The notes: generated by a model not told the origin, from the letters alone. Counted from the stretch's first letter, positions 1 through 14,305 are shown. The stretch is DNA of 64,000 bases from Istiophorus platypterus (GCA_016859345.1 CM029121.1:10858911-10922910), one strand, 5' to 3'. Program-made: numbers and translations.

Positions 1-395
1 GTGTTTTCAGCCACACTCCCATCTAACTGGTGCTATTAGGTAGTAAGACACAGATTGGTGGAGAATGGAATGAAAAGTGAGGCCTTTTATGGTGGGAAGG
101 TGGCCACCTACTCTCTTTGAATAGACCTGTAATTTAGTCCTTAGTCTTGGTAGTCTTTTATCTGAGAGAACAGCACTGGATTTAGAGAAGTCAGGGTCCA
201 TGGATATGGCCTTTTTAATAAAAAAAAAAAAATAAAATTATTATAGCACTACAGTGCCACTACATCATACATCTGGTTTGAAAAACCTTTCACCAGAGGG
301 TGACTGTAAAAAAACAGTTTGTGAATAATATTAGTAAAGAAAATATAATAGATAATACAGTACGTACCTATGAAATAAGTGCCTCTCTGTTGAAA

Positions 396-435
<40 letters not shown>

Positions 436-2780
436 CCACGCATACAAAGGTAAACAAAATGATGTCTCTGATACACTGAAGTGGAGAAAGCTGTGTCAGC
501 ATATGCTCTGAGTATCACTAAAGCAAGTACCAGACATGGTTGATAAGATTTGATTAAAATTATGATCATGTAAGATAGGTTGTAGTTACATTCCCCCAAA
601 GACCCCATCAAAGCTATTAGAGACAGGAGTTTGTAGAAGAATCTATTCTCATATTGTAATTGCAACTAACAAGACGGGTGTGAATAATTTACATGGAAAC
701 ACTTGGTTACAAACCACACACCAACATACTTTATAATGGAAACTTTATAATGGAAAGGGAACGCATTTTTAAAATTTTATCATCAGATAATAATATCATT
801 TACTTGTGGTAGGTCACCTTTTCCTATCAGGTGTTGTAAAGGGAAAATACCTTTAGTATGAGTTCAGACAGGCCCAGCAGAAGCTTTTTGTACAGTACAT
901 GTAAGACCACAGGATCCTGCCGGAAGGAAAATTCCATTCACATTTCTATTTAAGCTGCATAACATTTTGTGTTGACACCTTTACAACCAAAGGCGGACAG
1001 TCTATAATCATACACAAAGAGAATAAATGTATTCATAATTATTCCCTCATATTTACAGCATTCTGAGTATGGTTTAATCTTATTTGTAACACAAAAGTGA
1101 TAAATTTGCATGACAAGGGAACACATTTAATATAATCGTCTTCATGTTAATATACATTTGCTTTTATACCTGAGTTCTGCTATAAATGTTGGTTTTCATG
1201 CCCCATGGTCCAGCCCATCATAGAATTATTTTTGCCATAGCCTTTTTAACTAAGACCACCACTGAACTGAATGTACTTTTGTGATTTTTTTTTTCATATA
1301 AAACAATCAGAGATAAGAAACAGAGATTCAAAAAGCAATTTTGCACTGTTGGGAAAAGGTTATATCAGCAATAATATCTTATTGGTGTCCTCTCACTCAT
1401 TATTTTGCAAAATTGAATAGATGTAGTAGAACTAATACTGCATTTGCCGTTCATTCTGTTTCAAGGTCATGTGTTCAGTAACTACAAGCAGCAAGAGGCT
1501 CTTGGGATTACCTGTTGTTTAAGAGGAAGAAAAGAAATGCAATTGGTATGGGATAGAAGCCTGTTTTCTGGCCTACTAATACTGCATGCATCAATTTTTA
1601 ATCACAATATGTTGGCATGCTTTCAGATAAAGTTCAGAGCATAATAATGTGTGTTTAATAATCTATTCCAACAAAGGAAAGTCACAAACAGCTGTTGTAG
1701 TTTTCTGCTTTGTGATTCATTTTGAGTTCTTTCCTCTTCGGAAGGTCTTATTTTAGAAAAGTGAATGTAATTTGTGGAACAAATACAAAATTTATTTTTG
1801 TTCTGCATATGTTGGCAAAGCCACATGTCACACCACAAATAAGATTTAGTAGTTTGAGGAATGTTTGGCCCAGAAAAGATGAAAGATGAAAACAAAACAT
1901 TTTCAGCAATATTCACTGAAAATAGAATATTGTATTATTTATTTTTCTGGAAAAGGAATCTGATGACAAATGATACATGTTTTTTTAAACAATATATCTT
2001 TGGCCTGCATATTCTTGATTCAGCATCAGAAAATTTGCATAAAATGTTTATATTACGGAAACAGCATAAGCTTTTGTCAAGACTGACGCAGTTGATGAAA
2101 AGGTTATTGCAACTTTCCATTTCTAACACAACCTCCTCATCATACCTCAAACACATGCTGTAACATGCCATATTTTGAAGATAGCCTCCTTTGCATCAAT
2201 GCGGCATTTAGTCAGATATAACAATCTCCTCATGGCCTCTGTGAATGATGTCAAATACCCCAATCTCAGATGAAATTAGATTTAATCTGGAAACTACAAG
2301 AAAGGTGAATCTAAAAGTGCAATTTCTTTGGAATCCAACCCATTTAAAAATTGAAATTCCTCACATATCCATTAGGTAATCCATTACTGTAGTCCGGTGT
2401 AATGTATCAACTGCCATCTCAGTTACCTGTAATATAAAAGACTACTGTTCCCATACTTTGGAACCAACTTCACATTTGTGAGTCTGGGACTTTCTCAAGC
2501 TACACGACACAGGTTCAAGCTTGTTATCATAAGGATCTAATTCCCTATTCGCCATCCCTCTAAAATATTAGTGTATGTTATTCGGTGACTTTGCCATATC
2601 AAGACGGTTCCTGGCTGTTACTCAGAAACAGTTATCAAGTGCAGGTAGTCTTTTCTCTTTTCTGTGGTATTTTCTCTAAGAACAAGGTGGTGCATACGAA
2701 TTTCAAGTCCCAGGGAAAAGAAACCTCAACACCCCTCCCTAGATATACTGTTTTCTGATTTTGTTTTTATCCCTGTATTT
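1..2780. other. AT-rich non-coding stretch, no gene seen
   Basis: No open frame here has recognisable family sequence or a convincing set of splice signals. The stretch holds a short (CA)n tract (398-434) and a 14-nt tandem duplication beginning ACTTTATAATGG (728-755). It may be the upstream flank of RASSF7 or the intergenic space next to a gene outside the window; the sequence does not decide. Confidence 0.5.
398..434. repeat. (CA)n microsatellite
   Basis: Uninterrupted CA dinucleotide repeat of about 18 units. The Cys-Val ORF that crosses it on the minus strand is a product of the repeat. Confidence 0.95.
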
Positions 2781-2961
2781 TCCATTCCAGTTATCCTGAC
2801 GCTGATACTCCCGATCCGAGTCTTTACTTTGAAGGGCCCGAGAGGATTCCGTATTATTTCCATTTCCTGGTTAACCGGACGCCGGCGGACCATCGACAGC
2901 GGGGACGGGTGGACGAAGCCCAGGGTCGCGGGTCGGACCGGGCGCCGAGACCCGACTGCTT
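2780..2961 (+). promoter_or_regulatory. Candidate CpG promoter and non-coding first exon of RASSF7
   Basis: A locally GC- and CpG-rich island stands out in an AT-rich background from about 2800 to 3100. It ends in a good splice donor (GTGAGT at 2962-2967). No coding sequence is recognisable. It is the first promoter-like block upstream of the RASSF7 start exon on the same strand, so a 5'UTR exon spliced to the acceptor at 31300-31301 is a reasonable inference. The start of the exon is not visible. It could instead belong to an unrelated non-coding transcript. Confidence 0.4.
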
Positions 2962-3744
2962 GTGAGTTTCTTTCCCCCCCTTTGCGTTTTCTATTCTGCC
3001 AGAGCGATGCGGGATGGAAACGCTGTTGGACGCCGACGGGGGATGAGACAAGTGCGGTAAAGCGGGCTCAGAGTGCGGCACCTGCGGGCTGGTGTCAGGC
3101 CGACGATGGACTGGGGTTTAATAACAGAAGGGAAAACAAACTTCACAACTTTTCGTCGTGTGGCTTGTGCGACACTGTCGCTTGTATAAGTTGCACTCGT
3201 GTATGTTACTGTCCAGGTTGTGGACGGATTCGCTGCCAGCGAGTTAAAATGGCTTGAGCTTTTTCTGCTGCAGTTGTTTTACTGCCTGTATGATTTTTTT
3301 TTAGTTGCTAATTAATTAAGCTTGATAACTAAGATTTCATATTCTGTGCAAAATTCGTTGTTCTTGCGTAAACTAGTTAGTTAGTTACAGCTATTACCGG
3401 AGCTATTAAATTTAATAGGTTAGGTTATTTAGTTTATTTATTTTAAAAAAAATAATGCTCCATCGCAGCAAGATGTCAACAACCAAAACATCACAAATAC
3501 TGATTATCATCATCATCAGTATCCTCATCCTCATCGTCTGCTTTGTGAGCACATTTGCATTTCAAAGTAAATCAGCTCACTGGCAATTTCAACGATATAG
3601 ACCTATCCTTTGTTGTGCTAGGTGAGTAGATGGATGAATATCTCAAGGAACTTGTCAGTTTACTGATTTATGATAATATAGCAGTATAACACATTTTGAT
3701 CTCCTTCTTTATCTTCTTCTTCTTCTTCATGCTATTCTCACATT

Positions 3745-3832
3745 TAGGGCTGAAAGAAACCATTATAAGGATTATTGATTAATCTGCCAGTTTTTTTTTT
3801 ATTTTTTAAATTATATTCTTAATGAATGATTG
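3745..3832. repeat. Fragment of a teleost dispersed repeat
   Basis: The sequence AGGGCTGAAAGAAACCATTA followed by GATTATTGATTAATCTG resembles the terminal part of a very common fish repeat whose ends read roughly AGGGCTGCAACTAACGATTA. A longer, related copy lies at 54482-54829. The family assignment is from memory. Confidence 0.45.
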
Positions 3833-4938
3833 ATCCTCACAAATGAGGAGCTTGAGCCAGAGTGGTGTTTTTGGGTGAAAGATGATTGAAGTGACTAAAG
3901 CTTAATGACTGATTTCAATCAATCAAAGAATAGAATGACGTGTTGTTTTCTGCTCCAGTCATAACTATTCATTTCCTCCTTTTTGTTATATGGTATGATC
4001 AAAACCTGACTAACCTGAAGATTTACTGCTCTACCCAAAAGACAGCATTCTTTGGGATGGGGTTATCTGTATAAGTCTCCCATATTCTGGTTGCACATAA
4101 ATAATAAGGCTTAATGTTTATCAGTTTATTTACCTTCCATATTTACCTATGTGCTCAGCTGCTCTGTTGTTCAATTTTTGGTCTGACAGAATAAGTATTT
4201 GTCCTCTTGCTAATCTTGTTCTTGTACTTCCTCCTCTTCTCATCTTCTGCTTGTACATTTTCCCTCTTACTTCCCAGTATTTTAATACAATGTTGTTTTC
4301 TTCCTTTTTCTTTCTTCCCCACTTCATGAATTGACCAAAAGTAAATATTTCAACTTTGTAAATGGTTGTTGTGGCCTCTGTCTGTCTTCGCTATAACCAT
4401 TTCATGCATATTTTATGTATGTTTTTGAAAAATGGAAGCTATAATGTTTTTTTAATTAGTGCGTATTCCCATTAGTTTCTGGAGTAATCTTTGCTGTTTT
4501 TGGTCAGATAATGTTTGTGGGAGAAACTGTTTTAGAATCATACCAAGATGCACATTTTTGTTTTGGTCGTCTTCACAAAATGATCTGTGTGTCAATTTAG
4601 GCTGGTGATTAATGCAGAAATCTTAGAAGATGATATATTGGGGCAAAATTTAATTTAATAAGCCAAATATTTCTGATTCCGTGATTAGATTTATGCTTAG
4701 TGCTGCAGTAAAAATTGATTTAAACTGATTTTCCTCCAGTGTTTTGCCATAACAATTTTCCAGCCCACTCTGTTCATAATTCTGGAATAAAAGGGAAAGT
4801 GGGACAAAAAGTTGACAGTAAAGTGTTAAGTTGCTTGACCTCTTTGTCCCCTCCACACTATGAAATGCACACATGGTGACTCATTTGTCCAGCTGCTCAA
4901 CACCAGAAGGCATAAAGGCTTGTCTACCAGCTGAGAAT

Positions 4939-4957
4939 CACACACACACACACGCAC

Positions 4958-5013
<56 letters not shown>
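4939..5013. repeat. (CA)n microsatellite with CG interruptions
   Basis: About 37 CA units with two CGCA interruptions near the 5' end. It explains the Cys-Val ORF on the minus strand. Confidence 0.95.
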
Positions 5014-5015
<2 letters not shown>

Positions 5016-6237
5016 GTACCAAATCTCCATCTCGTAGACACTAAATCATTGAAACAACAATCCCCCTCTCACCGCCTCTGCTAATGTATTGACTCTCAGG
5101 GACACTGGAATAGTTTATATTCACTATAGATCCAACTCGCATGACTATGATACTTAGCTTGTGCCTACATAGCTGTGAGATCTGCTTTTTGATTCTTTGA
5201 CATGTCAAATAAACTTAGAATTTGATTTAAGCAGAATGGATAGGAAAGTGCAGTTTAGTAAACAAAGCAGAACAGTTTGTATACCATCAATTATTAGTCA
5301 TAACTACAACTGTTACTGCTTTTGCTGTCATTTCCTGATTAGGTCTAATCTCCAGGTTAAATGTTCCATCTGCAAAAATATAGCAAGAATCCCCAGTAAG
5401 CCTGGAGCCCGAATTTGCCTATCATCTGTTGACAAGGTGATACAGGACTCTTAATCCTTAGGTAGTCCTCTCCATCACCTTTTCGATAGAGAAAAAAAAA
5501 AAATCAATGGCAGACATGTCATGGCTGTCCATGCTCTGGATACTGTCAGCCCTGTCACCTTCCCTTGCTGTGGCTCATCAGCTATCCTGCCAAATTCACC
5601 CTGTAGAGAGGTAATTGTGCCTCTTTTTTTCTTAGTAAATGCTTTTCTGAGATCAAGACCTGCCTACCCTACTGAAGTAGGGTAATTTTCTAGCGCTGAG
5701 GCAGTTAATGACATGTATGGTATATGGCGGAGAAAATGACACGTGTTTTGCTCCCTGAGTAATCATCTGCTGACTAACATTGGTAGATGGTATTATCGCT
5801 CTGTTCTGTTTGGAATTTATGCCAGAGAAACCAACTATTTTACAGTTTACTAACCCGGGCAGATGCCCGTGTCAATTGTAAAAATAGGATACACCTCAAA
5901 TGCAGAGATTTCGATTTTGAATTATTTGTTTAGTAGACTAAAGCTAAAAAATGTACAAATGTACTGTTCTGGAGGCAGGGTACAAAAACTTCATAAATTT
6001 ATAATAAAGATCAGCTGTCTATTTATTCTGTAAGTCGACACTATCCTGCAGAAGTGTTGTTCTCAAACTGTGAAGCTCCAGCCCAAATGTCAGAGTATGG
6101 TTTTTGGGTGGCAAGATTAATAAGGGATAGGTGGCCAAAATATCTTCTATTTTATGCCAATGAATTTTCAGGTCCCTCTTCAGTGGTCTGCTGGTCTGAA
6201 TGCAATTAATCAACTTGAAAAAGGATTTCTGCATCGC

Positions 6238-6345
6238 TGATTTCTGCAGATGATGTAGCTCTGTTGGCTTCATTGGACTCTGACCTCTGCACGGGGGTTG
6301 CTTGTAGGGGAGAATAAAGATTTGGTGATGAGAAGCAGTATTTCT
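6238..6345 (+). mobile_element. LINE reverse-transcriptase fragment, degenerate
   Basis: On the plus strand a short frame reads I-S-A-D-D-V-A-L-L-A-S-L-D-S-D-L before decaying into stops. This matches the palm motif block (F/Y-A-D-D-V-x-L-L-A-S) of fish non-LTR retrotransposon reverse transcriptases. The next bases (GGTGATGAGAAGCAGTATTT) still resemble the GGGATGAGAATCAGCACCTC stretch that usually follows it. The element is short, stopped and inactive. The family (Rex/L2/RTE-like) cannot be fixed from so little sequence. Confidence 0.55.
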
Positions 6346-8272
6346 TTGTCTAAAGTTGCAATAGACTTTTGGAAAACATTGGGTAGGCCCTTTTGGGTTG
6401 TAAGCAGCCTTTTTCCGAAATGAAGGAGTTGAATAATATCTGGATCCAGTCTTGAGAGATGGTAAAATGGAGCCTTTAATTAACAGTAATATTATTTTGC
6501 TTACATAAAAAGGCTGGGTCAGTACTGAATTCTCTTTAGCCATTTACATCAGTTGGTTGTAAGATTTTTGCTCCCCTGTGAATTATATTTCACTTCAATC
6601 ATTTTGTGATTTACTGTGAAAACGTGAATAAATATAACACTTGTGCTTGGATATTCCTGCCTTTGAGCACACATTACACATTTATTTGCACTGGTCTTTG
6701 CATTTGTGGATCAAGGTAGCATGGCGGCAGGATTCTGATAATAATGCTTACTGCATCCAAATAGGGAATAGAAAACGAAAAGAACAAATGGAGAGATTAG
6801 ACAAAAGTTAGAAAAGATTGCTTGGTCATTTCAAAAATAAATATAATAACTCACTGATTTATCATATTCATTCACTCGATATGGCTTAATGTTTGTAACT
6901 TTCATATATCCAAAAAACAACACCAAAAGCCCCTATTTTAAAATAAAAAAAAAAAATTCAATTAGCCCCTAGCATTCTAGCATCCCTAAGATGTCGCCTT
7001 AATGCTGGGCATAACGTCGGCCATATTAGATTAGGCAATAAAAACACAGATAGGGTGTTATTTTTTTTTCTTTGCCTCACCCATTTTACTATAATTTTTG
7101 GCTGGACAGCAACAGCAGGACCTAAGTCTGTGACTTACTGACTGAGTGATAATGTTACACCACTGGCCAGCTGAATGCCACATGACTAAGTGTTGGAGTT
7201 TCCCCATTGATTGTTACTCTTTCAAAATGCATTGGCACAAACAGATCATCATCAGGGGGCATTTAGAGGCAGTTTTGCATACATAGAGCTTTTGTTGCTA
7301 GATTTACTGACTTCTCACAACCATTAAGGGACTTTATTTTATAAGAGTACCTAGTGTCAAATCTAGCAACTTCTTGAACAAACCTCAGCCATTTTCTGTA
7401 GAAGACAGTCACAAGTATTGCCCTATGAGTGAAAGCACAGGCTGTCCCTGTGCAGGCATACCTCTCTAAGTGTCTAATTCAACTGACTGCATGACAGCTG
7501 ACACAGACGTGAATGAGCTTAAAAGTTTCTTTCTGAGTGATCGTTTTAGAAGTTAATATAGCAGAAATCACAGTGCAAGTGTTGTCTTTAACATATATTG
7601 GTGATGAAAATTTTTTCAGACACCATTGTGGTTAGATAATTAGGATTTTAGCAGTGCAGAACGGCATAATGGAAATTGCTTGTAATTGACTGCTTGTTAA
7701 AGTGTAGTCTTAATGGGTGTCAGTCACTTTTTTTTAATACTTTTTCTTTTGTCTGACAACAGAAACAAAAAAAAAAAACGTAAATAAAAACAGCTTCAGT
7801 AGGAGTTCAGCTGAATTAAAACACTGTATATGTGAACACAGAGAGTAGGAGAGAAGTAAACAGATTAAGGGGTAGTACATCCATTTACTAGGTTTTCACC
7901 TAGTCTTGCTTTCTAACTGTTGAATTTAGAGGCTACTGATTGGATTCCAAATTGATTTCACCTTCAATGATAAAATAGTAACTGAGAGGGCAACTTTTAA
8001 AAGTGCTTGTTGTATATTGAATCAAGTTGAACCTGGGTAGGTCATTTGGTGGTAAGCTGGTGTGGAGATGAGACTGTGATGAAGATGAGGTGGAAATAAT
8101 TTGTGCACTCAAATTGGATGCAGATTAGCCTGGTGATCTGTTTCTTGCCTTGACCCAAATTCCCAGTTATTATCTACTTTGTGTCTCTTCTTTTTTTCCC
8201 TGTTTTTCTCTTTCTGACTATGCATTTGTCTTTTTTTTCCCCCTTCTTTATCACCCTCCATCCACCAACAAA

Positions 8273-8275
<3 letters not shown>

Positions 8276-8318
<43 letters not shown>
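8276..8318. repeat. (TA)n microsatellite
   Basis: About 20 TA units after an AAATATATAC lead-in. AT-alternating DNA of this kind unpairs easily. Confidence 0.95.
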
Positions 8319-8321
<3 letters not shown>

Positions 8322-8548
8322 CTCTTCCCTTCTCAACTTAGTGCCTAGGGAGTGGTGTTGGGCAGTCATGTGACTTTTGTCTGAACACAATTGCTGGTGT
8401 TTGCCATTGGCGGATTTTCTTTGAAAAAGCGTTGGTTTCCTTGGTGATGGGGAATGGCGGCACCACTTCACTTTTCTCTGCAGCCCCCCCCTCCTCCTTT
8501 ACCATTGCTCTAAGCTAGACTCTCTCAGTCGCTGTGTCTCTTCCACAG

Positions 8549-8666
8549 GCTGTGGTGGATCAGGTAGCCTGTAAGCACGATACAAACAGACAGTGACAGG
8601 GTTGTCTCGCTCTTCCTCCTCTTTTTCATCAGGCAGGCAGTCACAGACACCATTAGACTGCAAGAG
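8549..8666 (+). other. Candidate non-coding internal exon (118 nt)
   Basis: A pyrimidine tract and acceptor (CTCTTCCACAG, AG at 8547-8548) is followed 118 nt later by a near-perfect donor (AAGAG/GTGAGT). All frames lack recognisable protein. It lies on the RASSF7 strand inside the presumed first intron and could be an alternative 5'UTR exon. A chance pairing of splice signals is quite possible. Confidence 0.2.
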
Positions 8667-10310
8667 GTGAGTGAAACAAATGGCTTTGTTCAATGAGTTT
8701 TAAGTGGTTTTGTTTTTTTTTTTCCAGTGAGTTTACACTGTTTAAGTTTCCTTTCTAGGTTAACACTTGGCTAAACTTGTTTTCACTCCTATCAGGACAG
8801 AATAGTCATTGATTAAACATTGACCAATAGTTTAGAAGTTAAATATAAGTTAGTCATTGTTTATTTGATAGATGCCCTAATCAGCTGTATTAGTAACCAC
8901 GGAATAATCATTTGACATGTCTAGGAAATGTTTGCTTAGGATTTTGAAAATATCTTATAAGATTAAGTGATGATACATCTTTGAGATTTTTTTCAGCAGT
9001 ATGACCATGTACTGTACTGTGTGTCTAGGACATATGTTATATATTTGTCATTGTATGGTACTGAACGGAAACAACCATGGTTGGCTTGGCATGGCTTTTA
9101 AAGGTCCACAAGAGAGACAAGGGCTAGAATCATGTGTAAATATCACACAAAGTTATTCTACTGCTGTAATGAGAGCTGTACAGTAGGCTTAGTTCTTTTT
9201 TTATGATCCATGAAAGGTTCAACAGCTGTGCACACCCTCTGTTCTGCTTTTCTTATCGTGGCACAAACACAATATGGTTTGTGTTTGGGAAGTGGGCCAC
9301 TTTGCAAAGATTTTCTGGCAAGCTTACTGTTCTGAAGTGGCATCCTCTGATCTCCTCTTCTCGGGGTTCACCAACCAGGTGGATGTGTCTGTGTTTGGTT
9401 ACCTTGGCAACCCTGAAAACTGGCTCTCTGCCCCTCCCTCAGGTGCACTTTATCCAATGACCTGGAGGAAGGTCTGCACATAGACACTCTCCCTCCCGTA
9501 CGCAAACACACACTAGCATCTGTTTGCTGACACTTGACCCCTCACATGGACAAGGTAGAGATGAAAGAATAGTTTGCCGGAGGAAGAAGTGACTGATCTT
9601 TTTGAGAATAATGTTTTATAAATGTTAGACTGGTTTGGTTCATATATGTTGCATATTTAGCAGAATATAAGTAATGAGCAAAGTAAAGACTTATCAGTAA
9701 TTCCTATGTATACTGCTCTTCTCCGAGTTAACCTCCCTTTAGGCTACACTCTCATCTCATTGTAAACATCAGCAATATATTGTTTGCCAGTTGACCTTAG
9801 ACCACCTGAAGCAGGTGAAAGGACTGGAGACTCAGACAAACCCCAAGTGTTGTATAGGATCATTTATCAGAACATGTTAAAATAATAAAGGACACTTTTA
9901 TTTAATTTCACAAACTGGAGTAGGTTTGATTTAAGGCTGCATTTTGGCTGGTGTGGAATTTAAACATTGTTTTTATCTATAAGATGTTTTAGGCAAGCAA
10001 ATATCATTTGCGTGTCTATATTGAGAGTTTGAGGGATCATAAAGTGAGGTGGAAGCAGGGCATGAGTGGGTGTCATTGACTGGTATCACGTAGCTGATGC
10101 AACCAGGAGGAAACTGGCATTGAGGTCTTTCTGTTGCTTCTAACGGGTTGCCATGATGTCACCCCTGCTGACCTGACAATCCTAACATTCCTGCTGATGG
10201 GGTTTTATATGCAGACGCGGGGGAGAACATGTTGGAGATATGTGAGAGATGCACAGACTTGCACACATATGGCCTTTGTCTAAGCGCTGATTAGTAATCT
10301 GGTATAGCCA

Positions 10311-10312
10311 CG

Positions 10313-10346
<34 letters not shown>
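10311..10346. repeat. (CA)n microsatellite
   Basis: Short imperfect CA repeat, about 17 units, starting with CACGCACG. Confidence 0.9.
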
Positions 10347-10352
<6 letters not shown>

Positions 10353-11718
10353 ATGTCATTAATTCAGTGTCACGTACACGCCCACTCCAGCACACACTCA
10401 ATCCCTCTATCATGCGGATAAAGATGGCAATAGCAGTCTCACTGGCCTTGTTAAAATTCAACAGGTCTTTAAGTGTCTGTACTTGAAGTTCTGGTGAATC
10501 AGTTTTGCATAAGTTCTCTTCTTCAAACTAAAAAGTGTGTTGTTAGAACGGTATGATTAGAGAGCTCCAACTCCATTATGTACTGGTGTCGTCATGCCTT
10601 GATGTGTGTGCACATGCATGCACACATTTCTGTTTGTGTGTCTACTTTTCGAGCTGATTGTAGCTACAAAAGATTTTCTTACCTTAACAGAGCCACAGCT
10701 CTCTTTTGATCCGGTAAAGCCACAGAGGGAAAGAGATCACATGTCTGGTGCAGTGAAAGCTTTTAAATGCTGTTGTTCTTGCAGGTGTTTGGATAGTCCT
10801 TTCCCCCAGACACTGGGTGGAATAGGGCAGCATTGTAAACAATGCTTTAAATAAATGGACAGAAAAGTGAGGGTGACATCTTATTGTAGGACAAATGGAA
10901 AAGCATTTAGACTTGACAAACAGATGTGAAAATAACACTGTCAGATAAACAGTGTAGAGAGAGGTGTAGACAAAGAGGCTGGACGTCAGTGAGTGCATCC
11001 GGGGGGCCTCTCCCTCGTTCTCTGAGGGGCTTAAAAAGCTTTTGTTCATCTCCAACCCCTGACCTGCACCCACCTGATAGCTCCCTGTCACTGACCCGGA
11101 TTTACCTACCATCATGTGCCCCCCTTGCTCTCTAAGTGCACCTGATGGCGTGCATCGACCAGGGTTGTATCCTCACTCGCTGTCTCGAGAAATCCCGAGG
11201 CTTGTATGGAGGGGTTTCCTGGGCAAGAACATCTCGTTGACTTAACTTGGCTTTATTTTGTTGCCTTACTTGCAATCCTTGCATGGGAGAGAGACTGAGA
11301 CAAAAAACGATTAGGTGAAAGTGGCAGCTAGGTTCACCGTCAAATTCCCATACAACTCAGTGCATGAGGAAAGGTTTAAGGCTTTATGACAGTCACAGCT
11401 TTCTCCCTGTTCCAATCAGGCTGGCTGTAGCCTATTTCCATTCCATACTGCCTAATTCCATATCGATAGGTACAGCACCAAGCAGCGCAGTTTGACATTA
11501 ATTGTAAGGCTTTATCTCAAGAGACAGAGAGTGACTATACATCTAGAGGCGGGATGGAAAAAGATTGGCTTAGCTAGAGGGGATGAAGGAGACCTTAAAA
11601 GCAATGAAGGACAATGCCGCAGCTCATGATCTAGGTCCAAATTTATTTCCCCTCTAAAAATAAGCTGTTCATATACATCCTCAAAACTTCAATACAAGGC
11701 CATATTAGAGGTAGCAGT

Positions 11719-11743
11719 GTTTGTTTGTTTGTTTGTTTGTTTT
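11719..11743. repeat. (GTTT)n microsatellite
   Basis: About six tandem TGTT/GTTT units. Confidence 0.9.
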
Positions 11744-14305
11744 ATGGTGGTAAATCCATCCGAAGCCAGTCTGGACTGGTTCTGAATAAAAAAGGGAGAA
11801 AAAGAGACGATGGAGAGAGGGTTCTAGAGTGTGGCCAAAGTCTTGACAACTTGGAAGCTGCTAAAAGCCAACCGAGATTCTCTTTTGTGCTTCGTTAGTC
11901 TGACCTGAAAGAAGTGTTCAGAGAGGAAAAAAATGAGGCTGTATGTTTTTTCAGCCTTATTTTCTATCTTGTGGTCGGAGGAATACAAAGTTTGTTTACC
12001 AGGAGTGTATATGTCGGTCCAATTGAACCTCTCTTCCTGTCATTTTCACTTTGTACTCCTCTGTCATCTCTTTGTCCTCAGCTTCACCTTGGCAATGCAT
12101 TTTCAATACAGTTGTTGTTATTTCTAAAGAGATGATATAGTGATAGCCATTTGCTTCCAAAACATGAATCATCATTTGAGCCACGTTTCTGGGAAGAAAA
12201 CAAAAGTCTTTGTCTGTTCTTGGTGTGGGCTGTGCTATATTTATATCTCAACAGTGCAATTACCTTCGCTGGCGCAAGCCATCTTGCCTGTCATAATGAT
12301 ACACAAGGCACACATTGCTGGAGCAACAGCACTGGCCTGACCATAATGAGACAGCAATGCTATACTTAAGCATGTTTGGCACAAACAGAACATCACTACC
12401 TTATGTGGCTTGCCATGAGTACGAAACCTGATGTCAACAGAAGTTCAGGATTTTGCAACTTGTTTTGGCTTCTTAAAATAGAGCTTTTGTAGTCTGCTCT
12501 CATTCAGTTCACTGCCCAGGCTTTAGTCTTGACCGACCTGTTGTCCACCTGTTGAACGCTGTTTTTAGTGAAAGGCTGAAAAAACAGGGGGAGAAGAGGG
12601 GGTGGAGGTTTCAACAAGGAAGATGGGAAGGGGAGAGCCGTAGCAGCAACTTAATGCTATTCATTCTTGGTGAATAATGGCGAACAAAGACGCTATCAGC
12701 ATGTATTCCCCTCTCTCTGCTCCCCTCCACAAAACCTATTGAACTGCTGCCAGGCCCAACCAGTCTATTACTCAGCCTGAGAACCATCTTCTTGTCCTCC
12801 CACAGCTGAGTTATGGCCGGCTAGCCCCCCTTTTGTACAGATTCATACCTACTATCACTTGTTGAGTATTAACTTAGTAGTAGGTGGTGATTGAAAGCAG
12901 TCATATAGCTATGTAGACTAGGTATATTTTCAGCTTTTGTGCAATGAGCTTAATTGTCAAATATGTCCAAAGTTGTGAAAGATTACTTCTGAAAGCACAG
13001 GATTTAAAGCATTTTAGCTTTTTTTAGTTTTCTATAGCTTCTTTTCTGAATGCAGAGGGGGGGTTGGAGGAGGGAAGGGGGTTGCAAGAATGTTTGAGTC
13101 ACGCAGAGAAAGAGGGATGATATGTGGGGTTTGACAAGGGAGGGTGGAGTGAGGGAGGCACAGCAGTGGGAGGTGCTCTGAGGAATGCCTGGAAGGTGTC
13201 AGCAAGGTCTGGGAGGCTTTGGACTGATAATCCTCCCCATCACATTACAATACCCTCACCCACCACTCTTATTTCAGCCCTGTTGTTTTTCCGTCTTCAG
13301 AGTCTCAAACCAATAAGAGGGACTCACTGCTTATCAACCACTGCCTCGTCATGTCTGACAAAAAAATGCCCTTAAACGGACCTGGTGTGGGTCTGACGAT
13401 GGACAAGCACATGATCCCACCGTAGGGTAATGGGCTGTCAAGATCCATAAAGTGTACTTACTTCTTTGCCGCTTTTAAAATGTCACTCAGCCTTGGCACC
13501 TCAGCCTTTTCTCACTGTGGCCTCTGGTACCTAAGCAATCCCACAGAAGGCTTTCCTCCACTTTTATGCTGAAGTGTGGTTAAAGTGATTTGTCAGACAA
13601 CACAGCTCTTAGATGTGCCAAAAGCTTTGCTTTATAGACTGAACAGTGAAACAGTTCACATAGATGTGAACTGACTCTCTGCGGGCCTCCGTGACTCAGA
13701 TGGCTAAAAGCTACAGCATTCTTCACTGTAGTCTTTTGTTTACATGGTTTAATTCATCAAATTAATGTAATTAATCCAAGACATCTATTTTTGGAAGATC
13801 TGTTTTATACAATGTGCTCAGTGGTTATTAGGCACTGTAACTGAATGTCCTAATTAGTCTGTTCACAATACAGTCTGCCTTCAGATAAAAGCAAAGTAAA
13901 CACATGGATGAAGTAAGTATTGTCAGTGGCCTGCTGCTGAATCATGGTGTCTGAGTTCCATAACTACAGTGGTTTTATGCATTAGGAAGTGAAATGTCTT
14001 TTTTAATATCTTATGAAGCTGCGGTTGAAATCTTATTTTCCTTTGACTTTTATATTGTTTTTAAACTTATTGAATTCTCTTCCTGGACCCTTTTGTCACA
14101 GAACTCTAACACATTTCGTGTCAAGCATTTGTTTCATTATTTTAACATTGGGTCATGTAATTGGGTCACACAAGGAAAATTTAAAAAATTAGTGAAAGAA
14201 ACACATTGAAAAATTATGGGAAATTAAGTAGCTGTGTTTGCAGAGCAAATCACAAATTGATGAGAAGGAGGTGTAAAATAATAATTTAAAAAATGTTTTT
14301 AAAAA

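Noticed and set aside
2664..3257. 197-aa plus-strand ORF across the CpG-rich block
   Set aside because: No homology recognised; it runs through a likely splice donor and is best explained by the CpG-rich promoter composition.
5665..5684. 8-bp perfect hairpin TACCCTAC-TGAA-GTAGGGTA
   Set aside because: Stem this short is expected by chance several times in 64 kb; no other feature supports it.
6019..6543. 174-aa ORF on the minus strand
   Set aside because: No recognisable domain, antisense to a degenerate LINE reverse-transcriptase fragment, no splice or promoter context. Possibly a relic of another retroelement, but not supportable as a gene.
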